DNA of 64,000 nt from Stappia indica (GTDB taxonomy: Bacteria > Pseudomonadota > Alphaproteobacteria > Rhizobiales > Stappiaceae), in the NCBI RefSeq assembly GCF_001696535.1, contig NZ_MBQE01000002.1, positions 124,001 through 188,000 on the forward strand, in the 5' to 3' direction. The position numbers and the translations under genes were made by a program. Below, piece after piece: positions 16,488 through 24,568 of the stretch. Within the stretch, counting starts at the first letter, position 1. Each line of letters opens with the position of its first letter. The notes beneath the pieces were generated by a model that saw only the letters and a program-made list of their open reading frames with translations, was not told the DNA's origin and made no database searches.

Positions 16488-18314
16488 ATGTTCGGCGGAA
16501 CCGCCGGCAAACAAGCGAGACTGACATTGCTCGAGGCATGGTTTTCCCGGCTGCGATATAGCGCGTTGCCAGCACTGGCGCTTGCCGCTTTCGCCCTGGC
16601 GCTGCTGTCGCCCATGTCGCTGTCTCCGGCGTCTGCCGAGACGCGCACGCTGAAGCTGTACAACACCCATACGCATGAGCGCGTGTCGATCACGTTCAAG
16701 CGTAACGGCCGCTACGTCTCCGAGGGGCTTCGCGAGCTGAACCGGTTCCTGCGGGACTGGCGACGCAACGAAAGCACCAAGATGGATCCGAAGCTGTTCG
16801 ATCTCATCTGGGAAGTGTACCAGCAGGCCGGCACGAACGAGGCGATCCACGTCGTCTCGTCCTATCGCTCTCCCGCAACCAACAACATGCTGCGCGGCCG
16901 CTCGCGCGGCGTTGCCAAGAACAGCCAGCACACGCGCGGCAAGGCGATGGACTTCTTCATCCCCGGCGTGAACATCTCGAAGCTGCGCGCCATCGGCCTG
17001 CGCAAGGAGATCGGCGGCGTCGGCTTCTACCCGACCTCGCGCACGCCCTTCGTGCACATGGACACCGGCTCGGTGCGCCACTGGCCGCGCATGACCCGCT
17101 CGCAGCTGGCCAAGGTCTTCCCGCGCGGCGACACCATCCACGTTCCGACCGACGGCAAGAAGATGCCCGGCTATGCCGAGGCGCTGGCCCGTCACAAGCG
17201 CGGCGTCTCCAGCCGGCCGACGGCCGTTGCCAGCGCATCGCCCGGAACGACGCGCCGTTCGGGCGACATCGAGGATGGCGGCATCACGCGGCGTCCGGCC
17301 GGCGGCGCGAGCTCCGGCGGCCCGAGCCTGTTCGCCCGCATCTTCGGCGGCGACGAGGACGAGGGTGAGGATGTCGCGACGCAGCCGACCCCGCCGGCTC
17401 CGGTCACCCGCACCCAGGTCGCCAGCGCTGCTCCGGCACCCGCTGCCGAAAGCCCGGCTCCCGTTCCCACCGAAGCGCCTCCCGGCGTGAGGTCGGCGGC
17501 CGCTCCGGCCCCGGTTCCCGCCGCCGCCAGCGAATCGGCGACCATCGTCCAGGTTATGCCGCGCCTGAAGCCGCAGGACTTCCCGGCGATCGTCGCCGCG
17601 GCAGCCGGCGCAGGCAATGGCGGCACGCTCGACGGGCAGGCCCGCAGGCTGGCCGGCGGTCTCCCGGCCGTGGAGGCGACCACAGTCGCCGCCGCCGAGC
17701 AGACGCCCGCCGCACAGGCTCCGATCACGGTTGCCGCCATCGCGCCGCACGCCAAGCCGGCCGAACTGCGCCAGGGGCCGATCGAGGCTTCCACCGGTGC
17801 AGCGCTCGCCGCCGCCCGTCCGCGCCCGGCGCCGACCGACGGCGTGTCGGCCATCGCCGCGGCAACCGGTGTGCAGCCGGGCCGCAAGCCGCAGGTGGAT
17901 ATCGCCGGCGCGACGCTGGCCTATGCGCCGGCCACGGCTTCGGCCTCCGCGCTCGGAACCTCGACCGCCTCGCAGACCCGGGCGCCGGCCGCCTCCGCGG
18001 CTCCGGCCGCACGGCAGGCTTCCGTGTCGGGCCGTCTGCCCGAGCCGGTGATCCGCGATCCGCTGGCCCGCTTCGCGGCGCTGCCGGACCGCACGGCGAT
18101 CCCCGACATCATCTCGGGCCTGACCAACACCCGCGCCCAGACCTTCGCCCAGCTGCAGCATCCGAACCAGCGCCGCCTGGAACTGCTGATGGCCCCGGGC
18201 GGCCGGGTCTATGCCAACCGCTTCGGCGTGTCCGCACGCGACGGCGAGATGCCGCGCCCGGACCGGTTCGAAGGCCCGGCGGTGGTTCTGCTTCCGGTCG
18301 TCTCGCTTCACTGA
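16488..18314 (+). CDS. DUF882 (M15-like) peptidoglycan endopeptidase with long disordered tail
   Basis: The 608-residue protein has a membrane anchor or signal peptide (about 24-50, ending ASAETRTL) and a DUF882/peptidase M15_2 domain (about 52-210). The metal ligands appear in SSYRSPATN, NSQHTRGKAMDFFIPG and FVHMDTG, the HxxxxxxD-and-H pattern of D,D-carboxypeptidase/MepK-type zinc enzymes that cut peptide crosslinks. The last 390 residues are proline- and alanine-rich and look disordered, much longer than the catalytic part. It follows an L,D-transpeptidase gene, so the two may work on the same wall. A CtrA-like box and a perfect terminator flank it. Confidence 0.88.
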   Translation: MFGGTAGKQARLTLLEAWFSRLRYSALPALALAAFALALLSPMSLSPASAETRTLKLYNTHTHERVSITFKRNGRYVSEGLRELNRFLRDWRRNESTKMDPKLFDLIWEVYQQAGTNEAIHVVSSYRSPATNNMLRGRSRGVAKNSQHTRGKAMDFFIPGVNISKLRAIGLRKEIGGVGFYPTSRTPFVHMDTGSVRHWPRMTRSQLAKVFPRGDTIHVPTDGKKMPGYAEALARHKRGVSSRPTAVASASPGTTRRSGDIEDGGITRRPAGGASSGGPSLFARIFGGDEDEGEDVATQPTPPAPVTRTQVASAAPAPAAESPAPVPTEAPPGVRSAAAPAPVPAAASESATIVQVMPRLKPQDFPAIVAAAAGAGNGGTLDGQARRLAGGLPAVEATTVAAAEQTPAAQAPITVAAIAPHAKPAELRQGPIEASTGAALAAARPRPAPTDGVSAIAAATGVQPGRKPQVDIAGATLAYAPATASASALGTSTASQTRAPAASAAPAARQASVSGRLPEPVIRDPLARFAALPDRTAIPDIISGLTNTRAQTFAQLQHPNQRRLELLMAPGGRVYANRFGVSARDGEMPRPDRFEGPAVVLLPVVSLH

Positions 18315-18343
18315 GGCCAGGCGACCTTCATCCGAATACGGCA

Positions 18344-18377
18344 ACGGCCGGCAGCGAGAGATCGCTGCCGGCCGTTT
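18344..18377 (+). terminator. Terminator of the DUF882 gene
   Basis: A perfect 14-bp stem (ACGGCCGGCAGCGA and its complement) with a GAGA tetraloop, 30 bases after the stop codon; the T run is short and interrupted. The rest of the 316-base gap to 18630 holds nothing I can identify. Confidence 0.8.
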
Positions 18378-18630
18378 CGCGTTTGCGGGTCCCGTCAGGC
18401 ATCAGGTGCCGAGGCCGTCAAGGCACAGGTATCAGGCGTGCGATATCAGGCTCGCGCGGGAAAGGCGGCGACGAGGCGAGGGGAGAGAGAATGGAAGGAA
18501 GCCGTGGCTTTGCGTGGCGCAGGATCGGCCGACGCGTACGGATGAGGCCGGCGGAACGGCTTTCGGGCAAACGGGTGAGCGAGAGAGACTGGCGCGGGGA
18601 CCGTGGTATCCCGTCGCGCCGTACCTGTCG

Positions 18631-19476
18631 TCAGCTGCGGGTGGGCGAGCCGCGGTCGAGCCGGCCGACACCCTCGCGGGCGATCTCGTTGGAGGCATCG
18701 ATGCCGAGCGCGCGGTTGTAGGACCGGCGCGCGTCGCTGGCCTGGCCCAGCGTTTCCAGGGCGATGCCCCGGTTGGCCCAGGCGATTGCCGACCGCTGGT
18801 CGCGATTGACCGCGTCGGACAGGTCCGACAGGGCGGCCTTGGGATCGTTGAGGGCGAGATAGGAGATGCCGCGCGCGATATAGGGCTCGGCCGCATTGGG
18901 GTCGAGACCGATGGCGGTGGCGAAGTCCTCGACGGCGCGCTGGTGGTTGCTGCGCGCCTGGTGGATCAGGCCGCGATTGTGGAAGGCGCGGGCATTGCTG
19001 GAATCGAGGCGGATCGCCGCGTCGAAATCGGCGAGCGCCTGGTCGTCCCGGCCGAGCTCGCGATAGGCATTGCCGCGCCCGACCAGCGCAAGGTCGTAGT
19101 CGGGCTTGATGCGCAGCGCGGCGCTGTAGTCGTTGACGGCGGCATTGATATTGCCCATCCGCCGGTGGACCAGCGCGCGGTTGGCATAGGCCTGGTAGGA
19201 ATTCGGCGAGAGCTGCAGGGCGGTGTCGAAGTCCGCCATAGCTTCCTTGAAACGCCCGGCCTGGCCATAGGCGATGCCGCGGGTGTTGTAGGCCGCCGCA
19301 TCGCGCGGGTTCGCCTCGATCACCGCGTTCAGCGAATCGATGTTGGCGGCCGAGCCGGCCGAACGGTCGATCGGAATGCCGGACGAAAGGCCCGAGGCCT
19401 GACAGCCCGCCGCAAGAAGGGCTGCGGAAAGGATGAGGCCCTTCCAGGGAGCGGGTCGAAACTTCGCCTTATGCAC
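18631..19476 (-). CDS. TPR-repeat lipoprotein
   Basis: The 281-residue product starts at GTG 19476, which has GAGGTG seven bases upstream. The N-terminus has a lipoprotein signal with lipobox LAAGC (Cys25), so the protein is probably attached to a membrane facing the periplasm. From about residue 50 on it is six or more tetratricopeptide repeats (for example AAYNTRGIAYGQAGRFKEA and ALVGRGNAYRELGRDDQAL), a protein-binding scaffold. It resembles NlpI-like lipoproteins, which in E. coli regulate peptidoglycan endopeptidases; given two wall enzymes upstream this is attractive but inferred. It converges on the DUF882 gene. Confidence 0.85.
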   Translation of the reverse strand: MHKAKFRPAPWKGLILSAALLAAGCQASGLSSGIPIDRSAGSAANIDSLNAVIEANPRDAAAYNTRGIAYGQAGRFKEAMADFDTALQLSPNSYQAYANRALVHRRMGNINAAVNDYSAALRIKPDYDLALVGRGNAYRELGRDDQALADFDAAIRLDSSNARAFHNRGLIHQARSNHQRAVEDFATAIGLDPNAAEPYIARGISYLALNDPKAALSDLSDAVNRDQRSAIAWANRGIALETLGQASDARRSYNRALGIDASNEIAREGVGRLDRGSPTRS

Positions 19477-19716
19477 TGCCGGCACCTCGATTGGTCCTGT
19501 CCTCGTTGCGGGTGATCTGCAAAGGACAATGGCATGATCGTCCGTTGCGATCCACCCACGCGAGGGTGTCAGCCGATTCGGGCGGAAACCCGGCGGGTCC
19601 GCCGCTCCGGCAGCCGCCGCAAGGGGCAGGCTGGCCGGCTCAAACGGCTTCGCCTCCATGCCGGGCGCGTCGGCCCGGAGCAGGAGGCGAAAGACCTGAA
19701 GGGATCGGCAGAAGGA

Positions 19717-19736
19717 GGCGCGACAGGCGTCGCGCC
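19717..19736 (-). terminator. Terminator of rpsU
   Basis: Eight-base arms GGCGCGAC and GTCGCGCC with a four-base loop lie just past the rpsU stop on the minus strand, followed by a pyrimidine-rich stretch. Confidence 0.6.
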
Positions 19737-19743
19737 AGGCCGT

Positions 19744-19971
19744 TTAGCGGCGGGGAGCCTTGCTCGGCAGCAGGCCTTCGCGCTGGGCGCGCTTGCGCGC
19801 CAGCTTGCGGGCGCGGCGAACGGCCTCGGCCTTTTCGCGGGCCTTCTTCTCGGACGGCTTTTCGTAGTGGCCGCGAAGCTTCATCTCGCGAAAGATGCCT
19901 TCGCGCTGCATTTTCTTCTTAAGCGCCTTGAGCGCCTGATCGACATTGTTGTCGCGGACCAGAACCTGCAC
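19744..19971 (-). CDS. rpsU: 30S ribosomal protein S21
   Basis: The 75-residue protein [20 protein letters not shown] is the typical alphaproteobacterial S21, which sits near the anti-Shine-Dalgarno end of 16S rRNA. I place the start at GTG 19971, matching the family N-terminus MQVLVRDNN; a longer frame to an ATG at 20013 would add residues that the family lacks. The C-terminal tail ([25 protein letters not shown]) is strongly basic as in relatives, with a few extra residues. A terminator follows directly. Confidence 0.95.
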   Translation of the reverse strand: MQVLVRDNNVDQALKALKKKMQREGIFREMKLRGHYEKPSEKKAREKAEAVRRARKLARKRAQREGLLPSKAPRR

Positions 19972-20472
19972 GCGTCTTTTCCCATCGTGTTTGCACGGGA
20001 TGCGGACCTGCATCCTGTGCCGGAGCAATCTCAATGTGATGCGGAAGCGAAGTCGAACCGCAACCGGAACCGGTCGCCATCCGGGAAGGGGCTGCAACCT
20101 GCACAAAGTCAAGGCCGCGCCGCCCTCGCGTCGCCAGTCAGGGCGTTGTGTTAGCAGAGGCGACCGCGCTTGTCCACCTGCATTCGCCCGAGAAATGTAC
20201 TGTTTCCGAGCTTTGCAGGGGTCGTTTCCGGCCCGGCTCCTCATAGGGTTTCCGCGCGTCGGAGGCAAGAGATACCGGTCGGTTTTTCTGGACAGGGTTG
20301 TAATGAGCGACTAGGAAAGGGTCCCGGTTGCTGGTGCAGGTTTCGCCCCTTGCGGCGCAGCGCCACTCGGTGTCCAAGTCCTTTGCCCGTGCGGGACCTG
20401 GCTGCGTCTTTCCCAGGCTTGCCCTGTATCGACGCGCCGGCGTGAGCTCCGGGCACTCCCGGAGTGCATGGG
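19972..20472. other. 501-base divergent intergenic region between rpsU and the MATE gene
   Basis: No convincing gene lies here. On the minus strand TGGACA (20171-20176) and TAACAC (20148-20153) with a 17-base spacer are a possible rpsU promoter with a leader of about 170 bases. On the plus strand the region ends in a hairpin over the MATE ribosome-binding site, listed separately. Confidence 0.4.
20447..20464 (+). promoter_or_regulatory. Hairpin covering the MATE gene ribosome-binding site
   Basis: Arms CTCCGGG and CCCGGAG pair around a CACT loop; the GGAG used for ATG 20473 is the end of the right arm, so the site would be closed when the hairpin forms. Confidence 0.5.
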
Positions 20473-21861
20473 ATGAACGATACGTCTCCGACCCGCGCGG
20501 CCGGCCGGTTTTCCGTCCTTTGGCGCGGCGACATCCTGCCGACGCTGGCGCTCGGCGCGCCGATCGCCGGGGCGCAGGTGGCGCAGATGGCGGTCAACAC
20601 GGCCGACGTCCTGATGATCGGCTGGCTCGGCGCCACCGAGCTGGCCGCCGCGGTCCTCGCCTTCAACCTCTATATCGTGCTCTGGCTGTTCGGCATGGGC
20701 GTCCTGCAGGCGGTGATCCCGCTGGCGGCGCAGGCGCGGGGCCAGGGGCAGGCGCGCGAGTTGCGCCGGGCCGTGCGCATGGGCTTCTGGTTCGTCGCGC
20801 TCTATTCCGTCCCGGCCTGGGCCGTCATGTGGCACACCGAGGAGCTGCTGATCGCGCTCGGCCAGAAGCCGGAAGTGGCAGCGCTCGCCGGCGGCTATGC
20901 CCGCATCATGATGATCTCGCTGCTGCCTTCGCTGCTGACCATGGCGCTGCGCAGCTTCATCACCGTGATGGAGCGGGCGCAGGCGGTGCTGTGGGCGACC
21001 ATCGCCGGTGCCGTGCTGAACGCCATCGTCAACTATGTGCTGATCTTCGGCCATTTCGGCTTTCCGCGGCTGGAACTGGTGGGCGCGGCCATCGGCTCGG
21101 TGATCACCGCGACGGTGACGCTGCTGCTGCTGGTCGGCTACGTGCTGCGCGACCGCCAGCTGCGGCGCTACCACGTGTTCGGCCGGATCTGGCGGTCGGA
21201 CTGGCCGAAGCTGGCCGAGATCGTCCGGCTGGGCTGGCCCATCGCCGTGACGCTGCTGGTCGAGGTGGCGCTGTTTTCCGGCACGTCGGTGCTGATGGGC
21301 TGGATCGGCACCATCGAACTCGCCGCCCACGGCATCGCGACGCAGCTCGCCTCCATCACCTTCATGGTGCCGATCGGCATCGGCCAGGCGGCGATGATCC
21401 GCATCGGCCTGGCGGCCGGGCGCGGCGACCGGCCGGGCGTCGGGCGCGCCGGCTGGACGGGCTTCGGCATCGGCATGGCCTTCATGGGCGCCTGCGCCAT
21501 CGCCTTCTGGGTGATCCCCGGCACGCTGGTCGGCCTGTTCCTCGATTTTGACAACCCGGATGCGGCGAATGTTTTCGCCATCGGCGTCGGCTTCCTGGCG
21601 GTCGCCGCGCTGTTCCAGGTCTTCGACGGGGCGCAGGTGATCGGCGGCAGCCTGCTGCGCGGCCTGTCGGACACCAAGGTGCCGATGATCATGGCCATCG
21701 TCGGCTATTGGGGCGTGGGGATGACCGGCGCCTATATCCTCGGCTTCCCGCTCGGCCTCGGCGGCATCGGGATCTGGCTCGGACTGGCGGCGGGTCTTGC
21801 CTTCGTCTCCGTCCTCGTCATGTGGCGCTTCGTGCTGCGCGAGAGGATCGGCCTGCTGTGA
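20473..21861 (+). CDS. MATE family efflux transporter
   Basis: The 462-residue membrane protein belongs to the multidrug and toxic compound extrusion family (NorM/DinF type), which exports cationic compounds in exchange for Na+ or H+. About twelve hydrophobic helices in two similar halves are seen; typical stretches are GAPIAGAQVAQMAVNTADVLMIG at the start of the first half and GWPIAVTLLVEVALFSGTSVLMG at the start of the second. ATG 20473 has GGAG eight bases upstream; a GTG at 20464 is possible. The substrate cannot be read from sequence. It converges on purK. Confidence 0.92.
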   Translation: MNDTSPTRAAGRFSVLWRGDILPTLALGAPIAGAQVAQMAVNTADVLMIGWLGATELAAAVLAFNLYIVLWLFGMGVLQAVIPLAAQARGQGQARELRRAVRMGFWFVALYSVPAWAVMWHTEELLIALGQKPEVAALAGGYARIMMISLLPSLLTMALRSFITVMERAQAVLWATIAGAVLNAIVNYVLIFGHFGFPRLELVGAAIGSVITATVTLLLLVGYVLRDRQLRRYHVFGRIWRSDWPKLAEIVRLGWPIAVTLLVEVALFSGTSVLMGWIGTIELAAHGIATQLASITFMVPIGIGQAAMIRIGLAAGRGDRPGVGRAGWTGFGIGMAFMGACAIAFWVIPGTLVGLFLDFDNPDAANVFAIGVGFLAVAALFQVFDGAQVIGGSLLRGLSDTKVPMIMAIVGYWGVGMTGAYILGFPLGLGGIGIWLGLAAGLAFVSVLVMWRFVLRERIGLL

Positions 21862-21874
21862 CGGCGGAGGGATC

Positions 21875-21895
21875 CTGAGGGCCGAGGGCCCTCAG
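21875..21895. terminator. Hairpin between convergent MATE and purK genes
   Basis: Nine-base arms CTGAGGGCC and GGCCCTCAG with a 3-base loop; the right arm contains the purK stop codon. No T run follows on either strand, so termination is uncertain. Confidence 0.4.
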
Positions 21896-22995
21896 GCCCT
21901 CAGCGGACGGATGCGGTTGACGTGGCCCATCTTGCGGCCCTTGCGGCTTTCCGCCTTGCCGTAGAGATGCAGCGAGGCGCCGGCCTCCGCGAGGATCGCC
22001 TCCCAGCGGTCGGCCTCGTCGCCGATCAGGTTCTCCATGACCACGTCGGAATGGCGCTCGGCGCTGCCCAGCGGCCAGCCGGCGACGGCGCGCACATGCT
22101 GCTCGAACTGCGAGACCTGGCAGGCGTCCTGGGTCCAGTGGCCGGAATTGTGCACGCGCGGGGCGATCTCGTTGACGACGAGGCGGGGCCCGCCGGCGCC
22201 TTCCGGCAGAACGAACATCTCGACGCCGATCACGCCGACATAGTCGAGCCGCTCGCAGATGGTCTCGGCCATCTGCCGGGCCTGCGCGGCGAGCTCGGGC
22301 TCGAGCGCGGCCGGGACGGTCGAGGTCTTGAGGATGTGGTCGCGGTGGACGTTCTCGGCGACGTCGTAGGCGCGAAGCGTGCCGTCGACGCCGCGCGCGG
22401 CGATGACCGAAACCTCGCGCTCGAAGGGAACGAAGGCCTCCATGATCGCAGCCTGGCGGCCGAGCCGGGTGAAGGCGTCGCGCGCCTCCGCGGCCGAGCG
22501 CAGCAGGATCTGGCCCTTGCCGTCATAGCCGAGACGCCGAGTCTTGAGGATGCCCTTGCCGCCGGCGTCCTCGAGGGCGGCGACCGCCGCCTCGTCGCTG
22601 TCGACGCGCCAGAAGCCGGCGACCGGAATGCCGGCCGCTTGCAGGAAGGTCTTTTCCTCCAGCCGGTCTTGCGACACCGCAAGGGCGCGCGGTCCGGGGC
22701 GCACCGGCACCCGGGCCGCCAGATGGCTGGCGGTCGGGCCGGGGACATTCTCGAACTCGTAGGTCACCACGTCGACGGAGGCGGCGAAGATGTCCAGCGC
22801 GGAAATGTCGTCATAGCCGGCGATGGTGTGGGTATGGGCGACGTCGAAGGCGGGGCTCGCCGGATCGGGACAGAAGATGTGGGTCTTCAGGCCGAGGGGA
22901 GCTGCCGCCAGCGCGATCATGCGGCCGAGCTGGCCGCCGCCGAGAATGCCGATCGTGTCGCCGGGCCGCAGGGGCCGGTCACCGGTCTTGATCAT
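21892..22995 (-). CDS. purK: N5-carboxyaminoimidazole ribonucleotide synthase
   Basis: The 367-residue ATP-grasp enzyme carboxylates AIR with ATP and bicarbonate to N5-CAIR in purine synthesis. ILGGGQLGRMIALAA opens the preATP-grasp domain; TYEFENVP, KTRRLGYDGKGQ and EIAPRVHNSGHWTQDAC are family motifs. The start ATG at 22995 lies 19 bases after the purE stop, so purE and purK form an operon. Length is normal. Confidence 0.96.
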   Translation of the reverse strand: MIKTGDRPLRPGDTIGILGGGQLGRMIALAAAPLGLKTHIFCPDPASPAFDVAHTHTIAGYDDISALDIFAASVDVVTYEFENVPGPTASHLAARVPVRPGPRALAVSQDRLEEKTFLQAAGIPVAGFWRVDSDEAAVAALEDAGGKGILKTRRLGYDGKGQILLRSAAEARDAFTRLGRQAAIMEAFVPFEREVSVIAARGVDGTLRAYDVAENVHRDHILKTSTVPAALEPELAAQARQMAETICERLDYVGVIGVEMFVLPEGAGGPRLVVNEIAPRVHNSGHWTQDACQVSQFEQHVRAVAGWPLGSAERHSDVVMENLIGDEADRWEAILAEAGASLHLYGKAESRKGRKMGHVNRIRPLRA

Positions 22996-23014
22996 CTGCC
23001 GTCGTTCCTGATGG

Positions 23015-23512
23015 TCATGCGTCGTCGGAAGGGTGCTCGGCGACCGACTCGGACTGGCGCCGGCGCCAGGCATCGAGCCGTTCGGCAAGGGCGCTGTCGG
23101 TCAGGGCCAGCACCGCGGCCGCCAGCAGCGCGGCATTGACCGCGCCGGCCCGGCCGATGGCGAGCGTGCCGACGGGAATGCCGGCCGGCATCTGGACGAT
23201 GGACAGAAGGCTGTCCTCGCCCTTCAGCGTGCGGGACTCGATCGGCACGCCGAACACGGGAAGCGGGGTCATGGACGCGGTCATGCCGGGCAGGTGCGCG
23301 GCGCCGCCGGCGCCGGCGATCACCACCTTGAAGCCGGCCTCGCGGGCGCCGGTCGCGAAATCGTAGAGCCGCTGCGGCGTGCGGTGGGCCGAGACGATGC
23401 GCGCCTCATGCGGGACGCCGAGCGCCTCCAGCGTGTCGGCGGCGTGTTTCATGGTCGGCCAGTCGGACTGACTGCCCATGATGATCGCCACTTGCGGATT
23501 TGCCTCGCCCAT
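23015..23512 (-). CDS. purE: N5-carboxyaminoimidazole ribonucleotide mutase
   Basis: The 165-residue class I PurE converts N5-CAIR to CAIR, the step after PurK. Motifs GSQSDWPTM (phosphate binding), SAHRTPQRL (with the catalytic histidine) and [14 protein letters not shown] are intact. It is the first gene of the purEK operon; upstream is a divergent-looking gap of 150 bases that ends in a small tandem repeat and the YdcH-like gene. Confidence 0.96.
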   Translation of the reverse strand: MGEANPQVAIIMGSQSDWPTMKHAADTLEALGVPHEARIVSAHRTPQRLYDFATGAREAGFKVVIAGAGGAAHLPGMTASMTPLPVFGVPIESRTLKGEDSLLSIVQMPAGIPVGTLAIGRAGAVNAALLAAAVLALTDSALAERLDAWRRRQSESVAEHPSDDA

Positions 23513-23633
23513 GCGCGCCCCTGACTGAGGTTGCTGTTGCCGGTCGTGCCGGAAGGCTCCGCACTATAGGCAGAGCCGGGCAGGGCGCAAGGGGCTTGCG
23601 GGGCCGCTGCTACGGCAAACCACGGCGGGGCGC

Positions 23634-23672
23634 CGGTCAGGGTATCCGGTCAGGGGATCCGGTCAGGCGATG
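23634..23672. repeat. Three tandem 13-base units
   Basis: CGGTCAGG recurs three times at an exact 13-base spacing (23634, 23647, 23660), with units of the form CGGTCAGGGGATC; the last unit overlaps the stop codon of the YdcH-like gene. Confidence 0.8.
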
Positions 23673-23884
23673 ATGTCGGGAAGCAGGCGATCCTCAAGCG
23701 TCGTGATGCGGTCCTTCAGCGACAGCTTCTTCTTCTTCAGCCGCTGCAGCTGCAGGGCGTCGGCACGCCCGGTCTCCACCATGGCGCCGATGGCCATGTC
23801 GAGGTCCCGGTGCTCCTGACGCAGGCGCGCAAGCTCGATGCGCACCGTCTTGTCGTCGAACTCGCTGTCCATGCCCGCATCCAT
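23663..23884 (-). CDS. YdcH family protein (DUF465), copy 1
   Basis: A 73-residue helical protein of the YdcH/DUF465 family. The core RIELARLRQEHRDLDMAIGAM and LQRLKKKKLSLKDRITTLED form two amphipathic helices with a basic turn, as in the family. ATG 23884 has AGAGG just upstream; an ATG at 23872 is the alternative. A second family member is encoded divergently 400 bases away. The function is unknown. Confidence 0.85.
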   Translation of the reverse strand: MDAGMDSEFDDKTVRIELARLRQEHRDLDMAIGAMVETGRADALQLQRLKKKKLSLKDRITTLEDRLLPDIIA

Positions 23885-24284
23885 GCCTCTACTCCAGACT
23901 TCCGGCGCAAACGCCCGCAAGATCAGCGGAAGAGCTCCCGCGTGTCGCAGTGCCTTTCCGAAAAGCCGATCCTCTCTCCTGCCGCGGAAACACTCCCCTC
24001 CGCAGGCAAAACCGCTTCTCGTCGCAAGGATACCGCGATGGCGGGCCGGGCGGTAGACCCGTTGAACGCGATGGTGAAGGGAGGGCATGACGAGCGGCCG
24101 GGACAGGGTGTCGCAGGCGGCGAACAGCGGGAATTCTGTCAAAACGACGTAGGGGAACAGGGCGTAAACCCGGCGCTAACGCCGATTTCGCAATCGCCGC
24201 GAGGGGCCTCGGAAGCGTTCGACAGGCAAGGCAGGCTGTGTCACACTCATGTTGTCAAACGCGAATAGGCAAGGAGGTTTGTCC
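23885..24284. other. 400-base divergent gap between the two YdcH genes
   Basis: I see no gene, hairpin or clear promoter pair here. The DNA is somewhat less GC-rich than its surroundings and should contain both promoters. Confidence 0.5.
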
Positions 24285-24464
24285 ATGTCACTTCAGTCGC
24301 ATCTGGTCGAGTTGAGGAAACGTCACTCGGATCTTGAGCGGAAACTGGAAGAGGCGATGCGTCATCCAAGCGCGGACTCGCTGGAGATAGCCACCCTCAA
24401 GCGCCAGAAACTTCAGCTCAAGGACGAGATCGAGCGGATTCGCGCCGGTTCCACCCTGCACTGA
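24285..24464 (+). CDS. YdcH family protein (DUF465), copy 2
   Basis: The 59-residue product MSLQSHLVELRKRHSDLERK is a short YdcH/DUF465 protein: one helix, an acidic/proline turn (MRHPSADSLE) and a second helix ending in KRQKLQLKDEIERIR. A near-perfect ribosome-binding site AAGGAGG stands eight bases before ATG 24285. It resembles copy 1 in helix pattern but shares limited identity, suggesting an old duplication. Two hairpins follow. The function is unknown. Confidence 0.88.
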   Translation: MSLQSHLVELRKRHSDLERKLEEAMRHPSADSLEIATLKRQKLQLKDEIERIRAGSTLH

Positions 24465-24480
24465 AGACTTGCATTGACAC

Positions 24481-24540
24481 GGGCAGGGCCGAAAAGCCCT
24501 GCCGCTGACAGCAGAAGCCGCGGCAGTGCCGCGGCTTTTG
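24481..24540 (+). terminator. Double hairpin terminator after YdcH copy 2
   Basis: A first stem pairs GGCAGGGC with GCCCTGCC; a second pairs AGCCGCGGCA with TGCCGCGGCT (24516-24536) and runs into TTTTG, the likely terminator. Confidence 0.75.
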
Positions 24541-24568
24541 CCGTTTTGGGGCAGGCTTGCGGGCGCCG

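Noticed and set aside
20138-20377. 79-codon frame on the minus strand in the rpsU-MATE gap
   Set aside because: No ribosome-binding site, no homology, and composition like random intergenic DNA.
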